A stretch of DNA of 32,346 nt from positions 1 to 32,346 of IMG/VR virus record IMGVR_UViG_3300017749_002634. The stretch is one strand, 5' to 3'. Positions within the stretch are counted from its first letter, which is position 1; each line of letters starts with the position of its first letter. Shown in pieces: positions 6,375-13,037 of this stretch. This stretch comes from a virus. The notes below the pieces were generated by a model. The model was given only the letters and a program-made list of their open reading frames with translations, made no database searches and was not told the origin of the DNA. The translations under genes were made by a program, and so were the position numbers.

Positions 6375-6434
6375 GGGCAAATTGGGGGGATTGAACCCCC
6401 CAATAACTGCTCTGTTAACACGTCAAATCTGCCC
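6375..6434 (-). other. tRNA-like element with acceptor and T arm but no anticodon arm
   Basis: Read on the minus strand, GGGCAGATT (6434-6426) pairs with AATTTGCCC (6383-6375) through 9 bp including one G-T wobble. Next to the 3' strand is a perfect T arm: GGGGG (6400-6396), loop TTCAATC, CCCCC (6388-6384). The 25 bases between the 5' strand and the T arm are too few for D and anticodon arms. No CCA is encoded. It could be a decayed tRNA, a small stable RNA or a plain hairpin; all flanking genes are on the plus strand. The surrounding 187 bases (6354-6540) hold no gene. Confidence 0.35.
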
Positions 6435-6499
6435 ATACACGGGCCATGTATGCAGAATGCACTCACAGTACTCTGAGCACTTTACTGACACAAAATACT

Positions 6500-6507
6500 G
6501 GTAAATA
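6500..6507 (+). promoter_or_regulatory. Possible T4-type late promoter box
   Basis: GGTAAATA on the plus strand, 33 bases before the ATG of the 39-aa gene. It has the same form as the box at 2820-2827. A start near 6514 would leave the GGGAG ribosome site in the leader. Confidence 0.4.
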
Positions 6508-6540
6508 CTTGTCTTAATAACTCACAAAGGGAGATAGGCT

Positions 6541-6660
6541 ATGAAGGCAATACTAACCATAATCACATCCGTGATTGGAAAAATAAAATCGTTTTTTGTT
6601 AGGATCTACAACAGATTGGAAAAATTTGTTGACAGAATCGTCAGCGGTTTTAAGCACTAA
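6541..6660 (+). CDS. 39-aa amphipathic peptide
   Basis: AAAGGGAG lies about eight bases before the ATG. The peptide (start MKAILTIITSVIGKIKSFF) alternates hydrophobic runs with Lys/Arg/Asp every three or four residues, so it should form an amphipathic helix that lies on a membrane. No family is recognised. A hairpin follows directly after the stop, so it looks like an independent late unit. It might disturb or coat the host membrane, but this is inference from composition alone. Confidence 0.55.
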   Translation: MKAILTIITSVIGKIKSFFVRIYNRLEKFVDRIVSGFKH

Positions 6661-6686
6661 CTAGACAGCAACTTGAAGTTGCCTAG
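6661..6686 (+). terminator. Hairpin directly after the 39-aa gene
   Basis: GCAAC (6668-6672), loop TTGAA, GTTGC (6678-6682), flanked by CTAG at 6661-6664 and 6683-6686 that can extend the stem with an internal bulge. No T-run follows, so termination is uncertain; it may protect the mRNA 3' end. Confidence 0.35.
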
Positions 6687-6812
6687 ATAAATCAACAAGG
6701 TTCCCCGCACTGCTGGTTCTAAGATTTAGCATTTCGAAATTCGATTGCTTCTTGTTCCACGGTGCTGAGGAACTGTTGAGACCCATCAGGCGTCCGCTTA
6801 AAAAAATGATTT

Positions 6813-6868
6813 AACGCTGTCGCGTTTCCGCTTCGCGGAATTGAATTTTCGGCGCTACCGCTTTGCGG
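6813..6868. repeat. Cluster of three GC-rich short hairpins
   Basis: AACGC/TGTC/GCGTT (6813-6826), TTCCGC/TTC/GCGGAA (6826-6840) and CCGC/TTT/GCGG (6858-6868) follow each other in 56 bases. The segment is far richer in GC than its surroundings. It sits in the 240-base gap 6661-6900, where I see no convincing gene. The pattern resembles small palindromic elements, but I find no second copy in the window. Confidence 0.5.
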
Positions 6869-6900
6869 CTGTCTACGACCTACGCCTGTTAAGTACACAT

Positions 6901-7503
6901 ATGCAAAGCATTCAATTTCCAAATCTAGGTTATGTGGAACAAACTGTAACAGATGACCAAATTAGTTTGTTAAACAAATGGGTAGCAAACATTGATCACC
7001 AAACAGCATTAATTGATCACTCTCATGTAGGCACAATCACAAACGAATACAAGATCAAAGATGAGGATGTCAAACAAGAACTGTCCAAAATACTTGGTCC
7101 AATGTGTGAACAATATTGTAAAGATATGCATTACAAAGTAGAAAACAAACCTATCGGACTTAAAACTGCTTGGTGCAACGTTCAACAATCTGGAGAATAT
7201 TTTGCGGCACACACTCACAACGGAGTATTTTCTTTTGCATTATGGTTAGAAGTTCCTTTCACACAAGATGATGAACGTGCATGGAGAGAAGCACGTGGCA
7301 AATCAGGCAGAGAAACTGCGTCATTTCAATTCCATTATACTGATGCATTAGGACGTATCACTCCTGAAGTACTTGAAGTTGATGCTACATGGGAAAATAA
7401 AATTATATTGTTTCCCGGAGAGATGATGCATTCTGTTACACCTTATTATTCCACACAAGACAAAAGAATAGTTGTGTCAGGAAATATTGACTATCTAAAT
7501 TAA
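6901..7503 (+). CDS. Putative 2OG-Fe(II) oxygenase (PF13759-like), second copy
   Basis: A 200-aa single-domain protein with the features of phage 2OG-Fe(II) oxygenases: AAHTHNG at 102-108 (metal His104 or His106), a following hydrophobic strand FSFALWLEVPF, ILFPGEMMHSV at 169-179 with the distal His177, and Arg189 for 2-oxoglutarate. The target is unknown. The ATG at 6901 opens with IQFPNLGYVEQ, which fits the usual start of the family; the longer frame to 6841 runs through the GC-rich hairpins and is rejected. No good ribosome site or promoter is seen directly upstream. The stop codon overlaps that of the convergent DnaE-like gene in the sequence TTAA. Confidence 0.75.
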   Translation: MQSIQFPNLGYVEQTVTDDQISLLNKWVANIDHQTALIDHSHVGTITNEYKIKDEDVKQELSKILGPMCEQYCKDMHYKVENKPIGLKTAWCNVQQSGEYFAAHTHNGVFSFALWLEVPFTQDDERAWREARGKSGRETASFQFHYTDALGRITPEVLEVDATWENKIILFPGEMMHSVTPYYSTQDKRIVVSGNIDYLN

Positions 7504-9131
7504 TCTTCCAACCAATTTTGAAACGAATGGAGTTCTACATCTTGACATTCCACATAGTCTGAATTGTTATGATGTTTAATTTTACCTCTACCAGAAATTA
7601 CATCTCCATCTCTATGACTGAATGGTTTTTTAACTGTGATGTCTATGTATTGTCCAGGACCTATTCCTAGTGTAACAAATGTTACGTACTTTCCATTTTT
7701 ACCTTTGAAAACTCTGCCATTGGCAATAACTCCGGCAAACTGAACATAATCTAGATACTGTTGTTGGACATGACATTTAGGAATAAATCCTCTTCTCCAC
7801 CAGCCTGGTTCATTGTCGATGCCCCAACGTTCTGCTTCTGTATTGTACACCCAACGTCTATACGAACCTTCACAATGTTTTAAACAAGCCTCCCAAAACT
7901 TTTTAGGATTGTGTGCCTTTTGATATGCTAGTGCCCAAATCAATCTGCCCAAGTTGACCGCATGGGCTCTACATAAACCAAATCCAGACAGTGTCATTAG
8001 TGTGTTAATTGCTTCTTGTTTGCGTGGATGTTTGCCCAATCTATTTACGAACTCTATAATTTTTTCATCGTTCTTTTTAGCAAATGCTCTGCGGTACATA
8101 TCTGCTTCATACATATCGATACCAATAATATTTGAAATAATTTCAATAGCATCGTCTTCGAACACAATAGAATCTTGTACGCCTTCTTTAGTCCAGTCAT
8201 TAAACATAGATGCTTTTTGTCTGCCAGTCATCGCCACAGGTCTTATCATAGCAGTAGCAAACACACAGTCGTAAACACTTTTAGGTTGTATTGCTCTAAA
8301 CAATCTACGCATGGCTGGTGACTCACCTTGTGTTACTCCTAACACATCTCCCCTACTCAATAACTTTGATGTTGCTTCGTCTTCAATAGGATAATCTGTT
8401 AAGTTCATACTAGAATCTATTTCTAATAACTGACTTAATCCTCTGTTAGAAAGTATGTCAACTTTTAGATGTTCTAAATCTTCTACTTCATATTTGTCTA
8501 GCAGTATTTGATTGTCAGCAGAAATTAAACTTTTAGGTAACTGTCTATCGAACATTATGATTCCGCCACAATGTTTAGATATACATCTTTTTTTACCTAA
8601 CAGTTTTTGTTCTATGCGTTTTGCTTCAATAGGATCGATATCGTAATCTTCATACTTAAATTTGCGTGGCAGTTTGCCTTTTGCACCCAATCGCTTTGCC
8701 GCTTCGCGTTTTGCTGACTTGGGTTGATACTTGACATAGTTAGATATCCTTGCTGTCTTGCCCGGCCATTTTTTAAAAATACGTTGCATCACTTCTGCTT
8801 GTTTGTGATGTTCGAAGTCTATGTCCACATCAGGTAAATCATCTCGTAGTGGATTCATAAAACGTGCAACCGGTATGTTCCACTGTACTGGGTCAACATC
8901 TGTTATACCCAGCAGATAACACACAAGACTAGATCCTGCTGAACCTCTTGTCATGTGTTTTAAATCTGATGTGATGTCTATGATGTCACAAATTTTTAAA
9001 AAGTATTCTGTGAATCTTTGTTTAAGAATTAATTCAAATTCTTCTGCTAGTCTTTTTTGGTACACTTCACTGTTGGGCATCTGCCTTTTAAAACGTTCCG
9101 TGAGCCTTTGTATATTTTCTAAATCATTCAT
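7500..9131 (-). CDS. DnaE-like family C DNA polymerase protein without PHP domain
   Basis: Resembles the palm, fingers and OB parts of the bacterial replicative polymerase alpha subunit. Visible landmarks: RGSAGSSLV..LLGITDVDP at 62-81, PDVDIDF at 100-106 with the first two catalytic Asp, KHCGGII near 186, the third Asp225 in LKVDIL, SGFGLCRAHAVNLGR, and a C-terminal OB fold (AGVIANGRVFKGKNGKYVTFVTL). At 543 aa it is half the usual length of about 1,160; the N-terminal PHP nuclease and part of the palm are absent. A late box lies at 9156-9163 and GAGAGG precedes the ATG. It may be an auxiliary polymerase, a repair enzyme or a non-catalytic factor. A second mini-DnaE is at 14239-14799. Confidence 0.85.
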   Translation of the reverse strand: MNDLENIQRLTERFKRQMPNSEVYQKRLAEEFELILKQRFTEYFLKICDIIDITSDLKHMTRGSAGSSLVCYLLGITDVDPVQWNIPVARFMNPLRDDLPDVDIDFEHHKQAEVMQRIFKKWPGKTARISNYVKYQPKSAKREAAKRLGAKGKLPRKFKYEDYDIDPIEAKRIEQKLLGKKRCISKHCGGIIMFDRQLPKSLISADNQILLDKYEVEDLEHLKVDILSNRGLSQLLEIDSSMNLTDYPIEDEATSKLLSRGDVLGVTQGESPAMRRLFRAIQPKSVYDCVFATAMIRPVAMTGRQKASMFNDWTKEGVQDSIVFEDDAIEIISNIIGIDMYEADMYRRAFAKKNDEKIIEFVNRLGKHPRKQEAINTLMTLSGFGLCRAHAVNLGRLIWALAYQKAHNPKKFWEACLKHCEGSYRRWVYNTEAERWGIDNEPGWWRRGFIPKCHVQQQYLDYVQFAGVIANGRVFKGKNGKYVTFVTLGIGPGQYIDITVKKPFSHRDGDVISGRGKIKHHNNSDYVECQDVELHSFQNWLED

Positions 9132-9155
9132 TATTCGCCTCTCTGCCTAAAATAA

Positions 9156-9163
9156 TATTTATG
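9156..9163 (-). promoter_or_regulatory. T4-type late promoter box
   Basis: CATAAATA on the minus strand, 24 bases before the ATG of the DnaE-like gene and just downstream of tRNA-Val. The implied leader keeps a GAGAGG ribosome site. Confidence 0.55.
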
Positions 9164-9177
9164 ATTTGTGTACGGAT

Positions 9178-9253
9178 TGGTGGGTAGTAAAGGACTCGAA
9201 CCTTTGACCCCCTCGGTGTAAACGAGATGCTCTACCAACTGAGCTAACCACCC
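9178..9253 (-). tRNA. tRNA-Val(UAC) with encoded CCA
   Basis: Complete cloverleaf on the minus strand: acceptor GGGTGGT/ACTACCC with one G-T pair, D arm GCTC-AGTTGGTA-GAGC, anticodon stem TCTCG/CGAGG with loop TTTACAC (anticodon TAC), T arm AAAGG-TTCGAGT-CCTTT, discriminator A, then CCA (9180-9178). It reads GUA codons, which are frequent in AT-rich genes. It lies eight bases after the helicase stop on the same strand and may be cut from that transcript. Confidence 0.97.
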
Positions 9254-9260
9254 TAATAGT

Positions 9261-10718
9261 TTAAGATTCGTCGTCTAAATTAGTTAAGAATTCTCTTAAT
9301 TTTGTTGAATCTGTTTTAGGTTCAATTCTTCCTATGCTATCACCTTTTGTTGGGTCTGGTGGAGTAATAGGTTTGCCTGCTTCTACACTGTTGTCTGTGA
9401 GATCAGGAGTTACAGTTGTGCCCTGTTTAATTGAATTGTATATTGTACTTTTACGCTTGTCAAATTCTTGATACTCTGAATCATCTGCAAGATCTCTGAT
9501 ACGCAAACTGTCCATATCAAATTCTAAATCAATTTTCATTCCAACACCACTTGATGATCTTGTTTTCATCAATTGTATTTGATATCTTCCACGTTCTCTC
9601 ATTGCTCTACTTGTAAAAATACCAAACACGTTGTCAGCAGTTTGTATTTTACTTAATCCACCACTGATGTGCGAATGATCAAATTCTATTTCTTCTACAG
9701 CACCTCTGTTCAACTGTGCCGCTGTTACAAACACTGTGTTCAATTCCATTGACAAGTTACGTAGTTCTTCAGAAACAAATTTGTCTTTGATAAACAAATC
9801 GCTCGGAGAAACCTTTCTACTGTTTGGCATCATCAAATCTAGATAGTCTACAAGCAATACATCAACTTTACTGTTTGTTTTAATTTCATATTCTTTGATG
9901 TAAGACCTTACATCATTTGCATTTTTACCACTAGGCATATATTTGATTTGGAATTTTCCTGCTTTTTTTCCAATCATTTTTACTTTCATTTCTACACCAT
10001 CTAAGTCTTTAAATATTTCTTTTGTAGGAATATCTGTAAGCATAGAATCTAATCTCATAGCAACCAACGATTCACTCAATTCAAATGTTAGATACACAAC
10101 ATTCATTCCTTCTAGTGCAAAGTTACAACCTAAGTTTGCAAGGAATAAAGACTTACCTGCACCAGAACCACCTGCAAATATATTCAACTCACCTTTGTTG
10201 AATCCACCAAAGAGTCTTCTGTCTAAAGATTCCCAACCTGTTTTGACCTGACCATTCTGATCTTTCAATCCTAACAGTCTTGATTTCGGATCTTCAAAGT
10301 AATCTGTTCCTATGTCCTTGTGCAGTCCTATTTGTACTGCGTCTTTGACCAACACTTCAACAGGACCATATTCACCTTTTTCAAGCATATCTGCACTTTT
10401 TAAGATTGCTCTTTCTAAACTTTTGTGTCTAGTAAACGTCTCAAAATCTTCTAGTAACCAATCATAGTGCGATTCATTGAGTCCTGTAGGAACTTTTAAA
10501 TTAGATTTGCAACTGGAGTTTACAATTTCTTCTGTGGGCAATGCATTATGTTTACCAACATATTCATCTACGAACTGTGCCGCATCTTGCAATTTTCTAT
10601 CAAACAGTGTGTGATCAAATATAGACTGACAACGTACAAATGTTTCTGCGTCAGCCAACATCATTTCTAGATATACTTTTTGTATATCATAGCCGTATTC
10701 TTTATTTTGCTTTACCAT
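9261..10718 (-). CDS. gp41: Replicative DNA helicase, DnaB/T4 gp41 type
   Basis: Hexameric 5'-3' helicase that unwinds the fork and works with the primase encoded upstream. An N-terminal helical domain (about 1-130) is followed by a RecA fold with Walker A GGSGAGKS at 183-190, the ELSESLVAMR helix near 213, Walker B LLVDYLDLMM near 296, and the AAQLNRG segment that carries the sensor Gln. The length (485 aa) matches T4 gp41 (475). I chose the ATG at 10718, not that at 10742, because a perfect sigma70 promoter places transcription start one base before the 10718 ATG. The gene overlaps the carbamoyltransferase by 17 bases, so it can also be read from the primase transcript. The polar C-terminal tail of about 60 residues is probably disordered. 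Confidence 0.93.
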   Translation of the reverse strand: MVKQNKEYGYDIQKVYLEMMLADAETFVRCQSIFDHTLFDRKLQDAAQFVDEYVGKHNALPTEEIVNSSCKSNLKVPTGLNESHYDWLLEDFETFTRHKSLERAILKSADMLEKGEYGPVEVLVKDAVQIGLHKDIGTDYFEDPKSRLLGLKDQNGQVKTGWESLDRRLFGGFNKGELNIFAGGSGAGKSLFLANLGCNFALEGMNVVYLTFELSESLVAMRLDSMLTDIPTKEIFKDLDGVEMKVKMIGKKAGKFQIKYMPSGKNANDVRSYIKEYEIKTNSKVDVLLVDYLDLMMPNSRKVSPSDLFIKDKFVSEELRNLSMELNTVFVTAAQLNRGAVEEIEFDHSHISGGLSKIQTADNVFGIFTSRAMRERGRYQIQLMKTRSSSGVGMKIDLEFDMDSLRIRDLADDSEYQEFDKRKSTIYNSIKQGTTVTPDLTDNSVEAGKPITPPDPTKGDSIGRIEPKTDSTKLREFLTNLDDES

Positions 10719-11712
10719 GTTCCTTATTATACCACATTTCATTTACGTTGTCAATGTGATTGTTGTATTTGGCGGCAACTGCTCCTATACAACTACCTGG
10801 GTCTCCAGGATTTTTTGGCACCCATATATCGTCCCAAACGTTTTCCAATTTGTGTCTAGCAGTTTGGTTTAATGCACATCCTCCTACCAAAACAATGTTT
10901 GATGTTTTGATGTTCATCTGTATCCATGAACTTGCACACATTAATACTTGTTCAAAAATGTGTTGAGTGGTTGCGGCGATGTCAGCCATGTCTTCTTCTG
11001 TTTTTAATTCTGGTCTCCACCAATTACAACCTCTGTGTAGATTTACTCTTGTTTTAAAAGGCATTCTAGATTCAATTATTTCTTCCATAAAAAATCTATA
11101 ATTTTTTCTCCAATTACCTTTTTTGGCAAGTTGTTCTAATTTGTGTTCTTCTGCGTTTGCTTTGAATCCACATCTTTGTGTCATCGCTGAATAAAACAAA
11201 CCAATACTGTGAGGATATTTTTGTGTGTATTTTTTTTCAAGTTTATTCCCATGCCCATGCCATATAGTAAATGTTTCAAACTCTCCTATTGAGTCAAGCA
11301 CCACAACTGCCGCATCTTTAAACGGCGATGAATAATATCCATATGCCGCATGACTGTGATGATGATCTATATACTCAATCGGTACATGGTGAATACCTGA
11401 TTTACTTAAAAATTTCTTAATGTTGTTTTCTTTATAGTTCCAACCTTGACCTGCTATAAATTGTCTTACAGTTTTCTTTAAAGGTTTTTCATAAAAATAT
11501 ATTTTTGCAGGGTAGGCCCATTTAGGATTTGACCTTACCTCAGCCATTAATTTAGGACACAGTGTGGGATCTCCTGGAATACCACTAAAGTCTTTTGACA
11601 TCCCTGCCCATTTTAATTTTAATTTATAGTGATCAGTTAGTCCTGCTACCTTCCACTCCATCACTGCCAAACTGGCATCATGATTATTTCCTGTGATTCC
11701 CCAAACTATCAT
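10702..11712 (-). CDS. Carbamoyltransferase, NodU/TobZ-like N-terminal domain
   Basis: NodU-type enzymes carry a carbamoyl group from carbamoyl adenylate to sugars or antibiotics; phage versions may modify nucleotides or glycans. The ASKHA-type fold is visible: GITGNNHDAS at 5-14, the metal-binding DHHHSHAA at 116-123, FYSAMTQRCGFKANAEEHK at 173-191, VGGCALNQ at 276-283 and PGDPGSCIGA. At 336 aa it lacks the separate C-terminal domain of full-length NodU (about 560 aa), which holds the carbamoyl-phosphate-using site in part of the family. Its start overlaps the upstream 58-aa gene by ATGA. The helicase promoter lies inside its last codons. The acceptor cannot be told from sequence; the nearby sugar cassette or DNA bases are candidates. 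Confidence 0.85.
   Translation of the reverse strand: MIVWGITGNNHDASLAVMEWKVAGLTDHYKLKLKWAGMSKDFSGIPGDPTLCPKLMAEVRSNPKWAYPAKIYFYEKPLKKTVRQFIAGQGWNYKENNIKKFLSKSGIHHVPIEYIDHHHSHAAYGYYSSPFKDAAVVVLDSIGEFETFTIWHGHGNKLEKKYTQKYPHSIGLFYSAMTQRCGFKANAEEHKLEQLAKKGNWRKNYRFFMEEIIESRMPFKTRVNLHRGCNWWRPELKTEEDMADIAATTQHIFEQVLMCASSWIQMNIKTSNIVLVGGCALNQTARHKLENVWDDIWVPKNPGDPGSCIGAVAAKYNNHIDNVNEMWYNKEHGKAK
10726..10754 (-). promoter_or_regulatory. Consensus early promoter, predicted leaderless start of gp41
   Basis: TTGACA (10754-10749), 17 bases, TATAAT (10731-10726) with TG one base before the -10. The ATG at 10718 follows after seven bases, so transcription should start at or one base before it. The promoter lies within the 3' end of the carbamoyltransferase gene. 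Confidence 0.8.
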
Positions 11713-11885
11713 TTTTTAATTACCCATGCTCGATGATAATAATCATCAATATTTTTTTGTATAAGTGCTACGGCTAAATCTTCTGCTGTTATTTTTGCCA
11801 TTGGCCCATATTCTTTTTTTGTTTTCAGGTCCAAAGTTTCTTTGTTGTTTGGATCTGTGTGAGTCCCTTCTACTACGTAATACAT
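11709..11885 (-). CDS. Unknown small protein, 58 aa
   Basis: Starts two bases after the stop of the 40-aa gene and ends in an ATGA overlap with the carbamoyltransferase. The sequence opens MYYVVEGTHTDPNNKE and contains an amphipathic helix (AKITAEDLAVALIQKN at 30-45). No membrane segment or known family is seen. An AGG directly before the ATG is the only ribosome-site hint, so translation is probably coupled. The unbroken chain of overlaps from the primase to the carbamoyltransferase supports it as real. Confidence 0.65.
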   Translation of the reverse strand: MYYVVEGTHTDPNNKETLDLKTKKEYGPMAKITAEDLAVALIQKNIDDYYHRAWVIKK

Positions 11886-11886
11886 C

Positions 11887-12009
11887 CTATTTGTATATAA
11901 AGGGATCTCTTTTTTGTAACTCTTTAATTCTCTTTTTGTATTTGTATTTTTGAACTATTGTTCTAAATGGCGATAGCAAAATTTGAATCACTCGTTTTAT
12001 GAAAACCAT
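11887..12009 (-). CDS. Small basic membrane-associated peptide, 40 aa
   Basis: Starts inside the last codons of the primase gene with a 13-base overlap. A hydrophobic N-terminal half (MVFIKRVIQILLSPFRTIV) precedes a strongly basic tail (KYKYKKRIKELQKRD). This suits an amphipathic or membrane-anchored peptide. The opening and the overlapping start resemble those of the 57-aa protein at 808-981. No family is recognised. Confidence 0.55.
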   Translation of the reverse strand: MVFIKRVIQILLSPFRTIVQKYKYKKRIKELQKRDPFIYK

Positions 12010-13001
12010 TTTTTCATCCTCAGTTTTATTTTTAGTTGTGACTGTTCTGCAAACTTGACTATTGAGTACAAAGTATGCAGTCTGCCGTATTTAATTATCG
12101 CATCATTGACATCTTTGACATCTGAATGCCAGTTGGGCATACTCACACTCCACCCGCTTTCCATGGCTTGTTCAACAAGTTTTACTCCTGCTTCATCTCT
12201 GTCAGGCATCACAATGACGTGTTTGCCTAGACTGTTCAATAGTATTTCTTGTTGCTGTTTAACTTCACTGCCCAGTAGTGCTACACCATCAATACTTAAA
12301 GCATCAATGGGGCCTTCTACTGCGATAATAAATTCTCTGTCATCATTCTGATTGTCGATGTTGAACACATATCCAGGTTGTTGTTCAGATATGTATTTTA
12401 CTTTTCCATCTGTTACTTTTCTTGCTGTATAACCTACGATATCTGATCTGTAATAGAACGGAATTATAAGCCTATCTCTGTATGCTGAATTCGGAGTCCA
12501 ATAAAAATTGTAATCTACTTTTGCTAGTTTTCTTTTTTCTAAATATTCTAACACCTTGACATAGTTTTCATCTAGCCCTGATGGCTCTAGTGCTTTGTAG
12601 TCTGTCCAATCTTGTAGCAGTTTTGCACCTTCAGGAAGTGCTTTTGATTCAAATTTTGGTAATTGAATTATTGGAGTTTGCCCTGTTGTTTCTTCTTTTA
12701 ATTTTAAAACGTGCAATGCTAATTTAGTAATAATATCATCAGGAGTATTCATCCATCTCATTAATTTACGTAATCTGTAAGATAAATTTCTGCCAGGTTG
12801 CCAACTTGCTGTGTAACCACAGTTGAAACAGTGATAACTAATTCCTCCATCACCATTTGCAATTAACCCACCCCGTTGTCTGGAGTCTGCTGTTGTGCCT
12901 TGATGTGAACAACACGGAGCATTGAAAGACATCCATCCACTAGGAGTTTTCTTTCTTTTAAAAGGCAAGTGTTGCAATAATGTGTCGTAAACAGAATTCA
13001 T
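11997..13001 (-). CDS. gp61: DNA primase, T4 gp61 type
   Basis: Makes the RNA primers for lagging-strand synthesis and forms the primosome with the gp41-like helicase encoded downstream. The N-terminal zinc-binding domain has C30/C31, H33, C58 and C61. The Toprim catalytic domain has AVEGPIDAL (Glu229) and VMPDRDEAG (Asp267, Asp269). The length of 334 aa agrees with T4 gp61 (342). The opening SVYDTLLQHLPFK fits the usual start of these primases. A sigma70 promoter at 13009-13037 ends seven bases before the ATG, so the early mRNA is predicted to be leaderless. It heads the unit primase, two small genes, carbamoyltransferase, helicase. Confidence 0.93.
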   Translation of the reverse strand: MNSVYDTLLQHLPFKRKKTPSGWMSFNAPCCSHQGTTADSRQRGGLIANGDGGISYHCFNCGYTASWQPGRNLSYRLRKLMRWMNTPDDIITKLALHVLKLKEETTGQTPIIQLPKFESKALPEGAKLLQDWTDYKALEPSGLDENYVKVLEYLEKRKLAKVDYNFYWTPNSAYRDRLIIPFYYRSDIVGYTARKVTDGKVKYISEQQPGYVFNIDNQNDDREFIIAVEGPIDALSIDGVALLGSEVKQQQEILLNSLGKHVIVMPDRDEAGVKLVEQAMESGWSVSMPNWHSDVKDVNDAIIKYGRLHTLYSIVKFAEQSQLKIKLRMKKWFS

Positions 13002-13008
13002 TTACGTT

Positions 13009-13037
13009 ATTATATTTTATATTTTGGTAAAAGTCAA
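13009..13037 (-). promoter_or_regulatory. Early promoter, predicted leaderless start of primase
   Basis: TTGACT (13037-13032), 17 bases, TATAAT (13014-13009), then seven bases and the ATG at 13001. It fills the whole gap between the upstream gene's stop (13038) and the primase. Confidence 0.8.

Noticed and set aside
6381-6404. G6/C6 hairpin as an ordinary terminator of the 65-aa gene
   Set aside because: No T-run follows on either strand, and the minus-strand loop matches a T-loop, so I list it within the tRNA-like element. A terminator role is still possible.
6686-6693. GATAAATC as a further late promoter
   Set aside because: The last base departs from the ATAAATA core and no gene starts within 200 bases.
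6719-6922. Open 67-codon minus-strand frame through the GC-rich island
   Set aside because: It is antisense to the start of the oxygenase gene, has no promoter or ribosome site, and its odd composition follows from the palindromes. I keep it only as part of the island finding.
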